Shown piece after piece: positions 43,755 to 54,247 of a stretch of DNA of 64,000 nt (the stretch's first letter is position 1; the number at the start of each line of letters is the position of its first letter). A program made the translations under genes and the position numbers. The notes under the pieces were generated by a model that was not told the DNA's origin, did not search any database, and saw only the letters and a program-made list of their open reading frames with translations. Source of the DNA: Cylicocyclus nassatus (lineage: Eukaryota > Nematoda > Chromadorea > Rhabditida > Strongylidae); assembly GCA_958299035.1 (NCBI GenBank), contig CATQJL010000316.1, positions 41,652,025 through 41,716,024 on the forward strand, read 5' to 3'.

Positions 43755-44030
43755 ATTTGTCTCCAAGCTTGAGGTGCGTCAAAGGTGGTGCAGAAGCAAG
43801 AACGACGCCTTAAGAAGCTTCCTTGGCTCAGGCTCTAGATTGGTTCTTCAGGACCTATATTGCAATGAGAAGTGTGTGCCATTGAAACTTCGATCAGACA
43901 GGACTTTGGGACAACCTGATAGTTGTTTGAACCTTTTTGACACAACGTTTCATATCTGCGCCAACTTCAAATGCGGCTTTGGCAGTGTCAGTCAAACAGT
44001 ACTTCTTCATGAAGCACCGCAACAATTTGG
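43755..44030 (+). CDS. Possible orphan exon, Cys-rich, unrecognised
   Basis: Between a good acceptor (atcattttag) and a donor (caatttg|gtatatg), one frame is open for ~90 codons. It has VRQRWCRSK, GSRLVLQDLYCNEKCVPLKL, then HICANFKCGFGSVSQTV. Six cysteines and coding-like codon variety suggest an exon, but no partners or family were recognised. It lies upstream of, and opposite to, the GT14 gene. Confidence 0.3.
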
Positions 44031-44187
44031 TATATGACTAAAAAAGGTTGAGTTGTTGAATTTACAAATCACGCCTAAAATTTTTTGCCTAATGCCGTTC
44101 ACCTCATGTCTATAGGAGGCGAAAAGTGTCATATCTTAACATTTTAGAATTTCACGTAAGTCCGATATATACGTTCAGTACATTGTA

Positions 44188-44230
44188 TTAGGTTGATTCA
44201 TAATTGATGCACGTTTTTTGAAATCCAACT
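44188..44230 (+). mobile_element. Solitary mariner-type end
   Basis: TATTAGGTTGATTCATAATT resembles a left terminal repeat after TA, but no matching right end was found downstream. The hAT-like element at 44346 lies 116 bp further on and may have landed inside this older element. Confidence 0.4.
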
Positions 44231-45784
44231 TTAAACAGCCCGCAGGCTTTTCTCGGAAATAATCTTCTCTAACACATTGAGGGCAGTTGCAATGTGCGGC
44301 TTTTCGGCTTCGCGATACAGACTTTTGTTTATCTATAATCATTACCAGGGTCAAGCGTGGGGTGCGGCACGCCACACCTGGGGGTCGTATTGAGGAGTCA
44401 AAAGGGGAGGGGGGTCGTAGTTGGGTAATCTGATAATAGTATAACATGATATTCGTATCATATCCATAATTAGCATGTCAATTAACCCCCTGTAGACAAA
44501 GTGTGAGCGAATTCTGAAGATTCAAGATACTAGGCTACCTAAATGAAATGGTCAACATGGTTAACTTTGTTTCAAAGGTGAATTAGCTATCCGTTTTTGC
44601 ACTCAAGACAAAGCACTACTCCTTCTTTGTCCACCTCAGGAATCCCGCTTCAGAAGACCTGCAAACTGTGGAATTAGAAGCCAACCAAAATCTCGTTTTT
44701 CCTATTTTTCGCTTTTGATCGCTGTGCTTTCACCAAATATTACTTAGAGCTAAGAAGACAAATCAGGCTCCAAACAGTCCTATGGAATCTACAAGGTTTA
44801 GGCTATCGATTCATATAAATACTGCCCGCTAAAAATGTTTTTTTTTTTGATATAGTTAATGGGGTGCAGCACAACCCCTTAACTTGCCTTCAAAATCCAG
44901 AAAGCGCTCCATTGCTGGTATGAGTATTGAGCACATAGCTTCTTCTTGCTACATTGAAAATTTGGAGCCGAACGCCCCACCCATAAGAAAATTATGGCCC
45001 TTGCAATATGCCTATTCAGATCAAAATTAGCCGTCAAATTACGAGTGATTCTAAAGTGCAGTCACAGAAGATCGGGCGTACAGCTCTCGGAAATCTGAAA
45101 ACTTTTTAGAAAAAGATGGTGTCCTCCAAAATGTCACACTTTGAGGTCCAGAGGTTAAAAGGAGGAAGAAGGGCTCGTTTGAGGGCTTTCATGGGAGGGG
45201 GTGGGGGGTTCGAAAGACTTGTGCATGACCTCTTTTTCAACTCTGGTAATGCTATCTTAGGTATATAGTTCAGGGGGGGGGTCGTAACCAGCGATCGTGT
45301 GCCACACCCCTTGCTTGAGGGTGTGGGAACTTAGGAACCCGAGCCTAATGGGGGACGGAACTTAGGAACCCGAGCCTAATTAGCTCGATTCGGGGAGTGC
45401 CTGCAGGTTACAGTCATGCTCGCTGGCTCCGATTACTCACTAGGACATAGCAACAATCTAAGCCCCGCCCCCTTGAGAGCCTGCTTGGAACCTAGCCAAG
45501 GAATGCTGAAAATCTCAATTGAATTTCAGGGCTGGCTCTAAGCCAAAAACCTTCAAAGTGATCGCACGAAGGTGAAATTGGGCTCAAACGAAAGAGAAAA
45601 ACCGTGCCATCATCATAAAGCAGCTACTGATTTAAAATGATTGAACACAACATTTTCTTGGTTCAAAACTTTATTCAAGTAGCTTCCAAGTCCCGTTTTC
45701 ATGAAACCTGGGCATGTGTCGTAAGTTCAAATTTCTTTTGTGCCGTACAGGTTTGAGAAGTGGTCTTTATTTCTTCCAATCACG

Positions 45785-45830
45785 GCCTTACGTTTCGACG
45801 CCTTTCGTCTTCCTCAGAGGCCTGAATGGT
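45785..45830 (-). ncRNA. Hammerhead-ribozyme-like core, left arm
   Basis: Minus strand: AGGCCT, CTGAGGA, a GACG/CGTC stem with an AAAGG loop, GAAAC, then AAGGCC, which can pair with the first AGGCCT. CUGANGA-stem-GAAA is the hammerhead core, and hammerheads are known in the terminal repeats of Penelope-like elements. Starts 15 bp after the stop codon. Cleavage competence is not shown. Confidence 0.55.
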
Positions 45831-45831
45831 T

Positions 45832-46782
45832 CTAAGTGTTATCCGTAATTCCAGACCACCAAGCGTTTCCTCCAACTCTGCTAGTTTTCGGCCTTCTCAC
45901 AATCTCGCTACCAAATGAAATGTTATTGTAGAGGACATACTGGAAGACCACTGCAACTCGTCTGCACCGAAAATAGGCTGTCGCGGCAGACGAGTGAATC
46001 ATACTGTAGATACACCGAGATGGTCTACAGTTATAGATCACATAATGATACGAACGGGAGGAAGTCACTATTATCGATAAACACTCGTTCTTATTGTTCA
46101 TCTCAGGATTCTTGGTAGTAATCCAGAATGCTTCCAAAGCTTTTCTAGCCGAGATCTCTGTTTCATACGCAAGAATTTCTCACTTGACGTTGAAGTCTTC
46201 TCCATCGTGCTGCGCGTCTCTATGCCTGCCGAGCGTCGAGCCCAAATTTCTGCGCCTTTTATCGGCCAAGTGTTCTTTCATGCGAATACCCACAACTCTA
46301 CCCGTCTCTCCTATGTATATTGCTTTGCAGTCAAGGCATTCAATTTGATAAACGACTCCCACTTTTGCACAGTCCCCAACTCTACCGTGCGGGCATACTA
46401 TGCATTGCTCTGCTGTACAGTATCGGTCGTAGAGCCTATTTCGGACTAGCTGCTTTTTGATATTGTCATTGGGGATGTTAACTAAAACAACATCATCTTG
46501 CAGCTGGGCTCGAAAAATGCATTGCTGAAACGCCGCGGTAATCTTATCTGAAATGAAGGGAAGGCAAAGTGGGAGCTTGTTGGTACTATGAATGCTGGCA
46601 CCATTCCTAGATTGTCGAGGACGAGGTAAGTCATGGTAACCACTACTGCAAGCAATTCTAGAAGCCAAATTTCGCGATTCGCAACGTTCTTTCTCCCCAG
46701 AGCACATCTGCATAGCGGTCTTGTACATATTGGTGATAACTGCGCGTTTTACCGATGCAGGATGTGCGGACTTGACATACAC
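45832..46782 (-). pseudogene. PLE RT-thumb/GIY-YIG endonuclease fragment, left arm
   Basis: From the palindrome spacer the minus strand reads KSAHPASVKRAVITNMYKTA (the post-catalytic RT region), LPLCLPFISDKI, a Cys motif CIVCPHGRVGDC, then GVVYQIECLDCKAIYIGETG and RMKEHL. The last is the GIY-YIG nuclease signature with the C..C linker typical of Penelope-like elements. The frame is interrupted by one nonsense change (a Cys codon turned to TGA near 46179) after DFNVK and resumes in the same frame with EAFWITTKNPEMN. The reverse transcriptase is absent, so the copy is inactive. Confidence 0.85.
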
Positions 46783-46802
46783 TAAAGCTTTGGCCGCAAA
46801 AA

Positions 46803-47746
46803 AATGTCAAGTCCGCACATCCTGCATCGGTAAAACGCGCAGTTATCACCAATATGTACAAGACCGCTATGCAGATGTGCTCTGGGGAGAAAGAACGTTG
46901 CGAATCGCGAAATTTGGCTTCTAGAATTGCTTGCAGTAATGGTTACCATGAATTACCTCGTCCTCGACAATCTAGGAATGGTGCCAGCATTCATAGTACC
47001 AACAAGCTCCCACTTTGCCTTCCCTTCATCTCAGATAAGATTACCGCGGCGTTTCAGCAATGCATTTTTCGAGCCCAGCTGCAAGATGATGTTGTTTTAG
47101 TTAACATCCCCAATGACAATATCAAAAAGCAGCTAGTCCGAAATAGGCTCTACGACCGATACTGTACAACAGAGCAATGCATAGTATGCCCGCCGGGTAG
47201 AGTTGGGGACTGTGCATGGGAGTCGTTTATCAAATTGAATGCCTTGACTGCAAAGCAATATACATAGGAGAGACGGGTAGAGTTGTGGGTATTCGCATGA
47301 AAGAACACTTGGCCGATAAAAGGCGCAGAAATTTGGGCTCGGCGCTCGGCAGGCATAGAGACGCGCAGCACGGTGGAGAAGACTTCAACGTCAAGTGTGA
47401 AATTCTTGCGTATGAAACAGAGATCTCGGCTAGAAAAGCTTTGGAAGCATTCTGGATTACTACCAAGAATCCTGAGATGAACAATAAGAACGAGTGTTTA
47501 TCGATAATAGTGACTTCCTCCCGTTCGTATCATTATGTGATCTATAACTGTAGACCATCTCGGTGTATCTACAGTATGATTCACTCGTCTGCCGCGACAG
47601 CCTATTTTCGGTGCAAACGAGTTGCAGTGGTCTTCCAGTATGTCCTCTACAATGACATTTCATTTGGTAGCGAGATTGTGAGAAGGCCGAAAACTAGCAG
47701 AGTTGGAGGAAACGCTTGCTGGTCTGGAATTACGGATAACACTTAG
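46803..47746 (+). pseudogene. PLE RT-thumb/GIY-YIG endonuclease fragment, right arm
   Basis: Inverted copy of the left-arm fragment, reading from the spacer through KSAHPASVKRAVIT, CIVCPPGRVGDC and YIGETGR to a TAA at 47744-47746. A 4-bp deletion at ~47218 (gactgtgcatgggagtc versus gactgtgcaaaagtgggagtc) shifts the frame between the Cys motif and the GIY segment. The codon that is a stop in the left arm is intact (Cys) here. The two arms therefore carry independent lesions. Confidence 0.85.
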
Positions 47747-47754
47747 AACCATTC

Positions 47755-47800
47755 AGGCCTCTGAGGAAGACGAAAGGCGTCGAAACGTAAGGCCGTGATT
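47755..47800 (+). ncRNA. Hammerhead-ribozyme-like core, right arm
   Basis: CTGAGGA at 47761-47767, stem GACG/CGTC, GAAAC at 47782-47786, with flanking AGGCCT/AAGGCC pairing. Identical to the left-arm core and 14 bp after the TAA. The same structural and functional caveats apply. Confidence 0.55.
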
Positions 47801-47851
47801 GGAAGAAATAAAGACCACTTCTCAAACCTGTACGGCACAAAAGAAATTTGA

Positions 47852-48235
47852 ACTTTATTCAAGTGTTGAATTACTGAGAAATTATTCAAAAAACCGTCAA
47901 GTTTTTCAAAAAAATCATTTGAATGCTAAATCCTAGCAAAAAAATAGAATGTCATTCGAGAAATGACAGTTTAAAAACTTTTCAAGATTGATAGTTATTT
48001 AAATGCTGGAATCTAGGCGAAAGACTAGGAAATCAATTGCGAAACTACAGTTTATAAAATTCTCTATAGCGTTTATAAAGCAGCATTTGAATAACTGCCA
48101 ATCATGAGAGTTTTTAAACTGTCATTTCTCGAATGATATTTTAGTTTTTTGCTAGGATTTAGCATTCAAATAATTTTTTTAGAAAAACTTGACGGTTTTT
48201 TGAATTTTCTCAATAATTTAACACTTGAATAAAGT
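47852..48235. repeat. 384-bp inverted repeat unique to the right PLE arm
   Basis: actttattcaagtgttgaat at 47852 pairs with the complement ending at 48235. The arms also share aaaccgtcaag, tgctaaatcctagcaaaaaa and gaatgtcattcgagaaatga (inverted). In the left PLE arm the matching place holds ~45 unrelated bp. No target duplication beyond the ends is evident. Confidence 0.7.
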
Positions 48236-48639
48236 TTTGAACCAAGAAAATGTTGTGTTCAATCAGTTTAAATCAGTGGCTGCTTTCTGATGATGGCACG
48301 GTTTTTCTCTTTCGTTTGAGCCTAATTTTACCTTCGTACGATCACTTTGAAGGTTTTTGGCTTAGAGCCAGCCCTGAAATTCAATTGAGATTTTCAGCAT
48401 TCCTTGGCTAGGTTCCAAGCAGGCTCTCAAGGGGGCGGGGCTTAGATTGTTGCTATGTCCTAGTGAGTAATCGGAGCCAGCGAGCATGACTGTAACCTGC
48501 AGGCACTCCCCGAATCGAGCTAATTAGGCTCGGGTTCCTAAGTTCCGTCCCCCATTAGGCTCGGGTTCCTAAGTCCCGTCCCCCATTAGGCTCGGGTTCC
48601 TAAGTTCCGTCCCTCCTTGCTTGACCCTGGTCATTACGA

Positions 48640-49505
48640 GAAAGATTGTCTAACATAAAGAATGCCGTGATTTTCTAAAAATTTAGTTTGAAGAAGCATG
48701 ATTTAGTTTGAAATCTAGTAGAAAAACGCAAACTTCGCCAAATGCGTAGCAAATGGTCAAGAGAGTAGTGATATGAAACCAAATTCATTCTTTACGGGAA
48801 ATACTGTTTTTTTTAAATTGGGCTTTTTTAAAGCAAAATTTCAAGGTGATCAGTTTTTCTGGCTTTTTGGAAAAGGCAAAAATTGCCTTTTTTGAGAATT
48901 TCCAAGTTTTGTTATTGGAAAGGTAAACAATCTCACCATTTTCTATCACTCAATGTGCAAGGGTCTACGCTTGCTTTACAGAGCAAAACTTTAGCAACTG
49001 GTTTTTGCTCCAAAATTTTGTACGACACCAGAGTGTTACAATGATCAGCCAAGTTTGTGTAGAAATTTCTCGGCTCAGAACTTTTCAAAAACTATGTTTA
49101 GAATGCATTTTGTACAAGAAAGCTTGCATGATTCTTGGAAAGATGGTTTCTTTTCAAGGACGTAAAGAAAAAACTTCAAGTTTTAGTTTTTATAAAGGAA
49201 CGCATGGAACTGGTATCGAACAGAGTTTCATGAAAACATAGCACACAAGAAACTAAACAAAATATTTTTCAGCAAGCGTTGAAAGTTTTCCTAGAAAGAA
49301 TCAATTTCATCAAAGAAGCAACGCTCAAAAAGGGTGACAAAAACGTGTGTAAATTTTGAATAAAACTAAGATTGTAGTACAAAGCTTCTACTTCTTCTCT
49401 GCGTTTCTTGGATCAATGGCAACACACAACACGTTCTCAGCAGGGTAGTGTGCAAAATACATAAATATTCTTATCAGCTTTCTGTTGCATCGAGCACTTT
49501 TCAAT
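48640..49505. other. No gene recognised
   Basis: AT-rich unique sequence; small frame at 49005-49241 without motifs. Confidence 0.35.
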
Positions 49506-49507
49506 TT

Positions 49508-49811
49508 TTATAGCGACGATCGTAGAACGACGGACTGTATCGTTTATTCGTTGACCGTAACGACTGCTGACAGCGCGGCGACCGCTGCGCGTGCATGATG
49601 TTTTCGTAGAAAAGATGAATAAAAAGAAAACAGAGGATTCTTCTCATTTTTATAATGTAGAAAAGAAACAAAGAATTCTTCTCATCTTAAGCCACGGTCC
49701 AACTTGTCACTTTTTCGCAAGTTTAGAAGGCACGCGTCGCAGTCGCCACGCGGTCGGCAGTCCGTACGGTCAACGAATGAACGATAGCGTAGTTGCGGTA
49801 GCCGACTGTTA
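49508..49811. mobile_element. Palindromic GC-rich MITE, ~300 bp
   Basis: Left tgtatcgtttattcgttgac, aacgactgctgacagcgcgg, cgaccgctgcgcgtgc pairs with the right gcacgcgtcgcagtcgccac, gcggtcggcagtccgtacgg, tcaacgaatgaacgatagcg. The exact ends and duplication are unclear. A hAT-like element inserted 6 bp beyond its right edge. Confidence 0.55.
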
Positions 49812-49824
49812 GTAGACTCATGAG

Positions 49825-50688
49825 CAGGGCCCGGCACCGATGGTTTGGGGTCAAACTGGACTTCGTTTTTGGAGTTACAAGCAACGGGGACATCGTTTTT
49901 ATGAGGTCCTGGAGGAAGCGCCAAAAAAACACGACGAACATGTCATGTTTCACGAGCTGAACGTGTTCTTTCGCAAGCGCGCGAATTTCAAATGCAAGAC
50001 TCAAACAAACAAATGGCTTGTTTACAGCGCACAAACAATCGCATGGCTCCGAATTTGGGCTATGTATACAATATTACTCCAAACTATGTTATGTAAAAAG
50101 TTCCCAAAACTTATGTGTCCTAATATCCGTTCTCGGATTTGTTGGTTTCTAGACCAACTACCAAACCAACTGGGTTGGTTTGAAGCATAAATATCGGAGA
50201 GTTCACATAAGTTTTGGACCTTCTTGATTTGGACGATTAGAACGGTCAAAAATCTATCATATAGTGAAGAGAGCGGATCAAACCGTTGCCTCTCCCCTTT
50301 TTTTGAGTCAAAAGCAGTATAATTCTACGCGCTGATAGATACCGCGCTTCAATCACTTGCGTTGTCCTTTGAAATATGTGGCGAAAAATGCATCGCAGGA
50401 TTGTTGAGGCTACAGATTTGGTTGGCCTAGAAGATTTTCGACATTCTTAGCATCAAAATGGTACTATACCCAATGGCAGAGCCTTTAATCGACTCGAAAT
50501 GTTTTCTTTTTGCTTTTTTGTCATATTACATACCTCAAGATGCGCTTTTTTCGCTTTTTTGTTGCTATTTTGGTTGAATAAGGGTTACCCTACTGATTTT
50601 CACATCGAGAGGGGTTTCGTAAATTTTCGCGAAGTCATGGGGGACTTCGTTTCCTAAAAACCTCCAAACCAACGCGTGCCGGGCCCTG
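49825..50688. mobile_element. hAT-like element, CAGGGCCCGGCAC ends, 864 bp
   Basis: Left end CAGGGCCCGGCACCGATGGT, right end (inverted) CAGGGCCCGGCACGCGTTGG, with a perfect 8-bp duplication, CTCATGAG (49817-49824, 50689-50696). Subterminal ggacttcgtttttgg and gggggacttcgtttcc match the 233-bp relative at 30789. A 116-codon plus-strand frame is open but has no recognisable domain. Confidence 0.88.
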
Positions 50689-50854
50689 CTCATGAGGTTG
50701 GCATTAGCGGTACGATACAAGTTATGAGAGTGCCGAGGGGTATATTATTCACTCTCTTACACCGGAAGGAACATGTCTTTACAGGTAAACATATAACTCT
50801 TTGCGCTCTAAATGTGCAGGTTTTGGTATACACAATGCTGGCGCCACTACGTTA

Positions 50855-52317
50855 AGTGCTGGACAAAATTATAGGTCCACTCTGGAAATTGCCATAACTC
50901 ACTTTGTTTTCAATCAAATGTTCCAAAATTTGGTAAAGACGTGTGTTTATCAGCCTACTATCAGCCGTAAAAATGGGTCTCGTTTTCATTTAGTTATTCA
51001 AGAAAAAATTGAAATTTTGAAAAAAAAAACAGGCTTGAAAGCTGGACAAAATTATAGGTCCACCTGGAGTTTTTACTGAAAAGCACATTCTTAGCTCCCA
51101 AATTTTTTAGGTAGGTACACATCTAAGAACGTTAAACAGCTTCCTTAGTCAAGCTGTGTCATACCTCCAAAAAGAACTGATTATCTACTTTTTTGTTTTG
51201 AAAATGCTTTCACATGTATTTCGCTTCATAAACCTGTGTTAAGTAAGAAATTCTGCAGTTTCTCAGCTAGATCGGAAGGGATGGGGTTTATTCTACCTTC
51301 TGGATGCTTTTTGACGTGGGCATTGAGAAAAAAATCCGACTTTTTGCTGTTGAAGCAAATCCGACATTGACAATATTGCAATCCTGAGCTCAAATTTCTG
51401 CCTTCAAACTTTTACAAGGTTCTCAGAAGCATTAAGTAAAGTAATGGCATTGTTTCTACGAAGGGGAGTCCGTATTCCATGGTTACAACTTTCTAGAGAT
51501 CCTAGCATTCGAGTATAATTACTGAAATCACCCTGCAGAAACTGATTACGGCAAGTACCGAAGCTAATTGTGGCTGGACCAAAGTTTTCAGAAGAATCGT
51601 CTGCTAACATACACTACAAGCTGTATCCACTATCTAGTAAATAAATTACGCTGAAAATCTAAGTGAGGTAGCACTTGGCAAGCTATTTTGGCTGTGGCGA
51701 ACATTTATTCTTGTGTATAGATACCTCTAAATATCTTGAGAAATAATGACAATGCATAAAGGGTTTTAGGGCAAAAATTGAGGCTTTCTCTCCCGATTGA
51801 GTCGATGTCGGATTTGCTTCAGCAGTAAAAAGTCAGATTTGTTCTTCAATGCTCACGTCAAAAAGCATCCAGAAGGTAGATGAAACCCCGTCGCTTCCGA
51901 TCTAGCTGAGAAAGTGCAAAATTTCTCACTCAACGCAGGTTTGTGGAGCGAAATACATGTGAAAGCATTTTCAAGGCAAAAATGCAGATAATCAGTCCTT
52001 TTTGGAGGTATGACAGAGCTTGACTAAAGCAGCTGTTTAACGTTTTTAGATGTGTGCTTACCTAAAAAAATTCGGGAACTAAGAAGTGCTTTAATCAGTA
52101 AAAATTTCAGGTGGACCTATAATTTTGTCCAGCCTTCAAGCCTGCTTTTTTCAAAATTTTCAATTTTTTCTTGAATAACCAAACGAAAACGAGACCCATT
52201 TTGAGGACTGATAGTAGGCTGATAAACACACGCTTGTACCAAATTTTGGAACATATTATTGACAACAGAGTGAGTTATGGCACTTTTTAGAGTGGACCTA
52301 TATTTTGTTCAGCACTG
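50855..52317. mobile_element. Tc1-like non-autonomous palindrome, 1.46 kb
   Basis: TA-flanked ends AGTGCTGGACAAAATTATAG and the complement ctatattttgttcagcactg; Tc1-type termini read CAGTGCTGG. The TIR motif ggacaaaattataggtccac is repeated ~185 bp inside each arm (51042, 52112), giving four sites. Arms pair to ~51375/51790. No transposase in the loop. Confidence 0.8.
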
Positions 52318-52319
52318 TA

Positions 52320-53655
52320 TGACTGTTTATTGGATAGTAGCGGAGCAGCCGCTGACTAGCAACAGTAAATATGCGGAACAGCAACAGTAAATATGCGGAA
52401 CGACGATAGTGGTATAATTGCCAACACCAGGACTGTGTATTCGGGCCTTTTTAAGCCACTGTCTTGGGCGGGGATAACTGAACGCTCATTTCTGGCAAAC
52501 AACAGTACATACAGAATGAATTGCCTACATGGGTAGGCGCCGCCAGGTCTACTATTGAGCACGGTGAAGAGGTGGCCTGGCGGCTTAAGTAGTCAGTGAA
52601 CAGTAACGTTTGTCAATGACAAGCTACTGAATGTGGGACACAACATACACGTTTGATCTATAGTGATGAAAGTTGTAGATTATCTAGATGATCTACGACA
52701 CATGTTATGAATACGATTATAGTGGTCGGAACTACAGGTTACGGTTGACGATTACAGTTACAGTGATTGAGATTACAGGTTATAGTGAAAACTGCAAATC
52801 ATAGCCAGTGCTGGCTACACGAGCTGGCTCTGGCATTCAAAAAAAGAAACATCCGCTAAAATCGCGGCAGATATACGACATAGAACCAAATACGAATAAC
52901 AAAGAGAGTAGAACATTATACAAAACAATGAAAACAATGTTAACACACTAAAAAGCCTAATGTTTTTCATATTCTCTCAGTGGCGGCATGCAGTGCCCAG
53001 CGCCCATCATCGCGCGCTTGGAGCAAACTGCCACCGTCAAAGGGCTGTAACTAGGCGGAGAGGAGGGGGTTTGAAGAGGTTTAAAAAATCTGTAAGGCTT
53101 TGGATATAGGTTAATTTATGTAAAGATACAAATACATGTAAAGAGAGGTAAATGTATGGCTTTGTTAGCTTTAGCCACCTTAGGTGGCTCTTTAGGTGGC
53201 TGAAAGCCACTTAGCTTTGACAAAAAAGTTTGTCACACTTCCGTTCAGATAATTTCTTTTTATATTTTACAAACATAGTTCCAGCTCTCCATTGGGCATC
53301 TATACACCGGTTTTGGTGTCATATTCTCTCCTTTTCGCTGTAAACAAGCCTTTTTATTTCGCGGCACATTTTTAGATTGCAGCCATTGTGCTGACAGCAT
53401 ATTTTGGCGAAAAGTTGTTGTTTCAGCAGAGAATGGGATTTGCAAAGCTGATAAGCAATTGGAAGTCTTCAGAAGTTGAGACGTGGAATAGAAAAGTTTG
53501 GGAGATAGTTGTAGAGGAGGGGAAGAAGTTGGGAGTGTGCAGAAGTCATATATAATTCATGTGATTAATGCGATGGGATAGGTGTTTGTTAGAGGGGGGG
53601 GGGCTGCAATGTTGTGTTGATGAGCGCGAAATTGGCCAACTTCTCGAAATTTTCC
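52320..53655. other. No gene recognised; small repeats
   Basis: Contains a 22-bp direct repeat (agcaacagtaaatatgcgga at 52358 and 52380) and a local ccaccttaggtgg hairpin cluster at 53174-53215. The rest is unique AT-rich sequence. Confidence 0.4.
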
Positions 53656-53659
53656 ACTT

Positions 53660-54247
53660 TTCTAATCTTATATATAAAGCTGAATGTCTGTTTGTATGTA
53701 TGTCTGTCTGTCTGTCTGTCTGTATGTCTGTCTGTGTGTACGTATGTTCCGAATAGAAAATTCCATTTCGGAACCGATCCGGACCAAACTTGGCACACAT
53801 ACACTTCGGGCTCCGGCGGGTGTCATAGGCTACTTTTCGTATCGATCGATATCGATTTTATCGATTTTTAATTTGAGCTACGGGGCTGGGATTTGGCAAG
53901 GGGGTAATCGAGCATGCTCATGCTCGATTACACCCCTCTGCCAAATTCCAGCTCCCTAGCTCAAATTTTGCAAAAAATCGATAAAATCGATAAAAGTAAT
54001 GCACGGTTTCGAAAACTAATATTGTATTTGTTATCAGCATGCTCGATTACCCCCCTGTGCCAAATCCCAGCCCCCTAGCTCAAATTTTGCAAAAAATCGA
54101 TAAAATCGACATCAATCGATAACGAAAAGTGGACTGTGACACCCGCCGGGGCCCGAAGTGTATGTGTGCCAAGTTTGATTCGGATAGGTTAAGAAATGGA
54201 ATTTTCTATTCGGAACATACGGCGGAGCCGGGTAAGCCAGCTAGTTT
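53660..54247. repeat. Helitron/DINE-like repeat, inverted dimer
   Basis: Begins atcttatatataaagctgaa plus a TCTG/TATG microsatellite and ccgatccggaccaaacttgg. It folds back near 53915 (gagcatgctcatgctcga) and ends with atacggcggagccgggtaag and ccagctagtttcg. The two halves use the same modules in opposite sense, as at 28822-29722. Confidence 0.65.

Larger units (their letters stand above)
45319..48614. mobile_element. Penelope-like retroelement, inverted (snap-back) dimer, 3.3 kb
   Basis: Two inverted arms meet at a 25-bp spacer (46779-46803). Each arm runs outward through the C-terminal end of a PLE protein, a hammerhead-like core, a non-coding tail and 2-3 copies of a 30-bp unit (ggaacttaggaacccgagcc). 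The insertion is flanked by a 10-bp direct repeat, CCTTGCTTGA (45309-45318, 48615-48624), which interrupts the hAT-like right end. Both arms are truncated at the same residue, leaving out the reverse transcriptase core. The right arm has an extra 384-bp inverted repeat. Confidence 0.82.
44346..48629. mobile_element. hAT-like element (CAGGGTCAAGC ends) carrying a nested Penelope-like palindrome
   Basis: Left end CAGGGTCAAGCGTGGGGTGC, right end (inverted) CAGGGTCAAGCAAGGAGGGA. Flanks are ATCATTAC (44338-44345) and GTCATTAC (48630-48637), a 7-of-8 match to an 8-bp duplication. The 44346-45318 part is itself bounded by inverted GGGGTG.GGCAC and G-run/GGTCGTA motifs, like the sister element at 32019-33522. 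No transposase was recognised. The rest (45319-48614) is a PLE insertion near the right end. Confidence 0.8.

Noticed and set aside
46658..46924. Mirror frames across the palindrome centre as a real small protein
   Set aside because: They span the 25-bp spacer in the wrong frame relative to the PLE protein and exist only because the arms are inverted copies.
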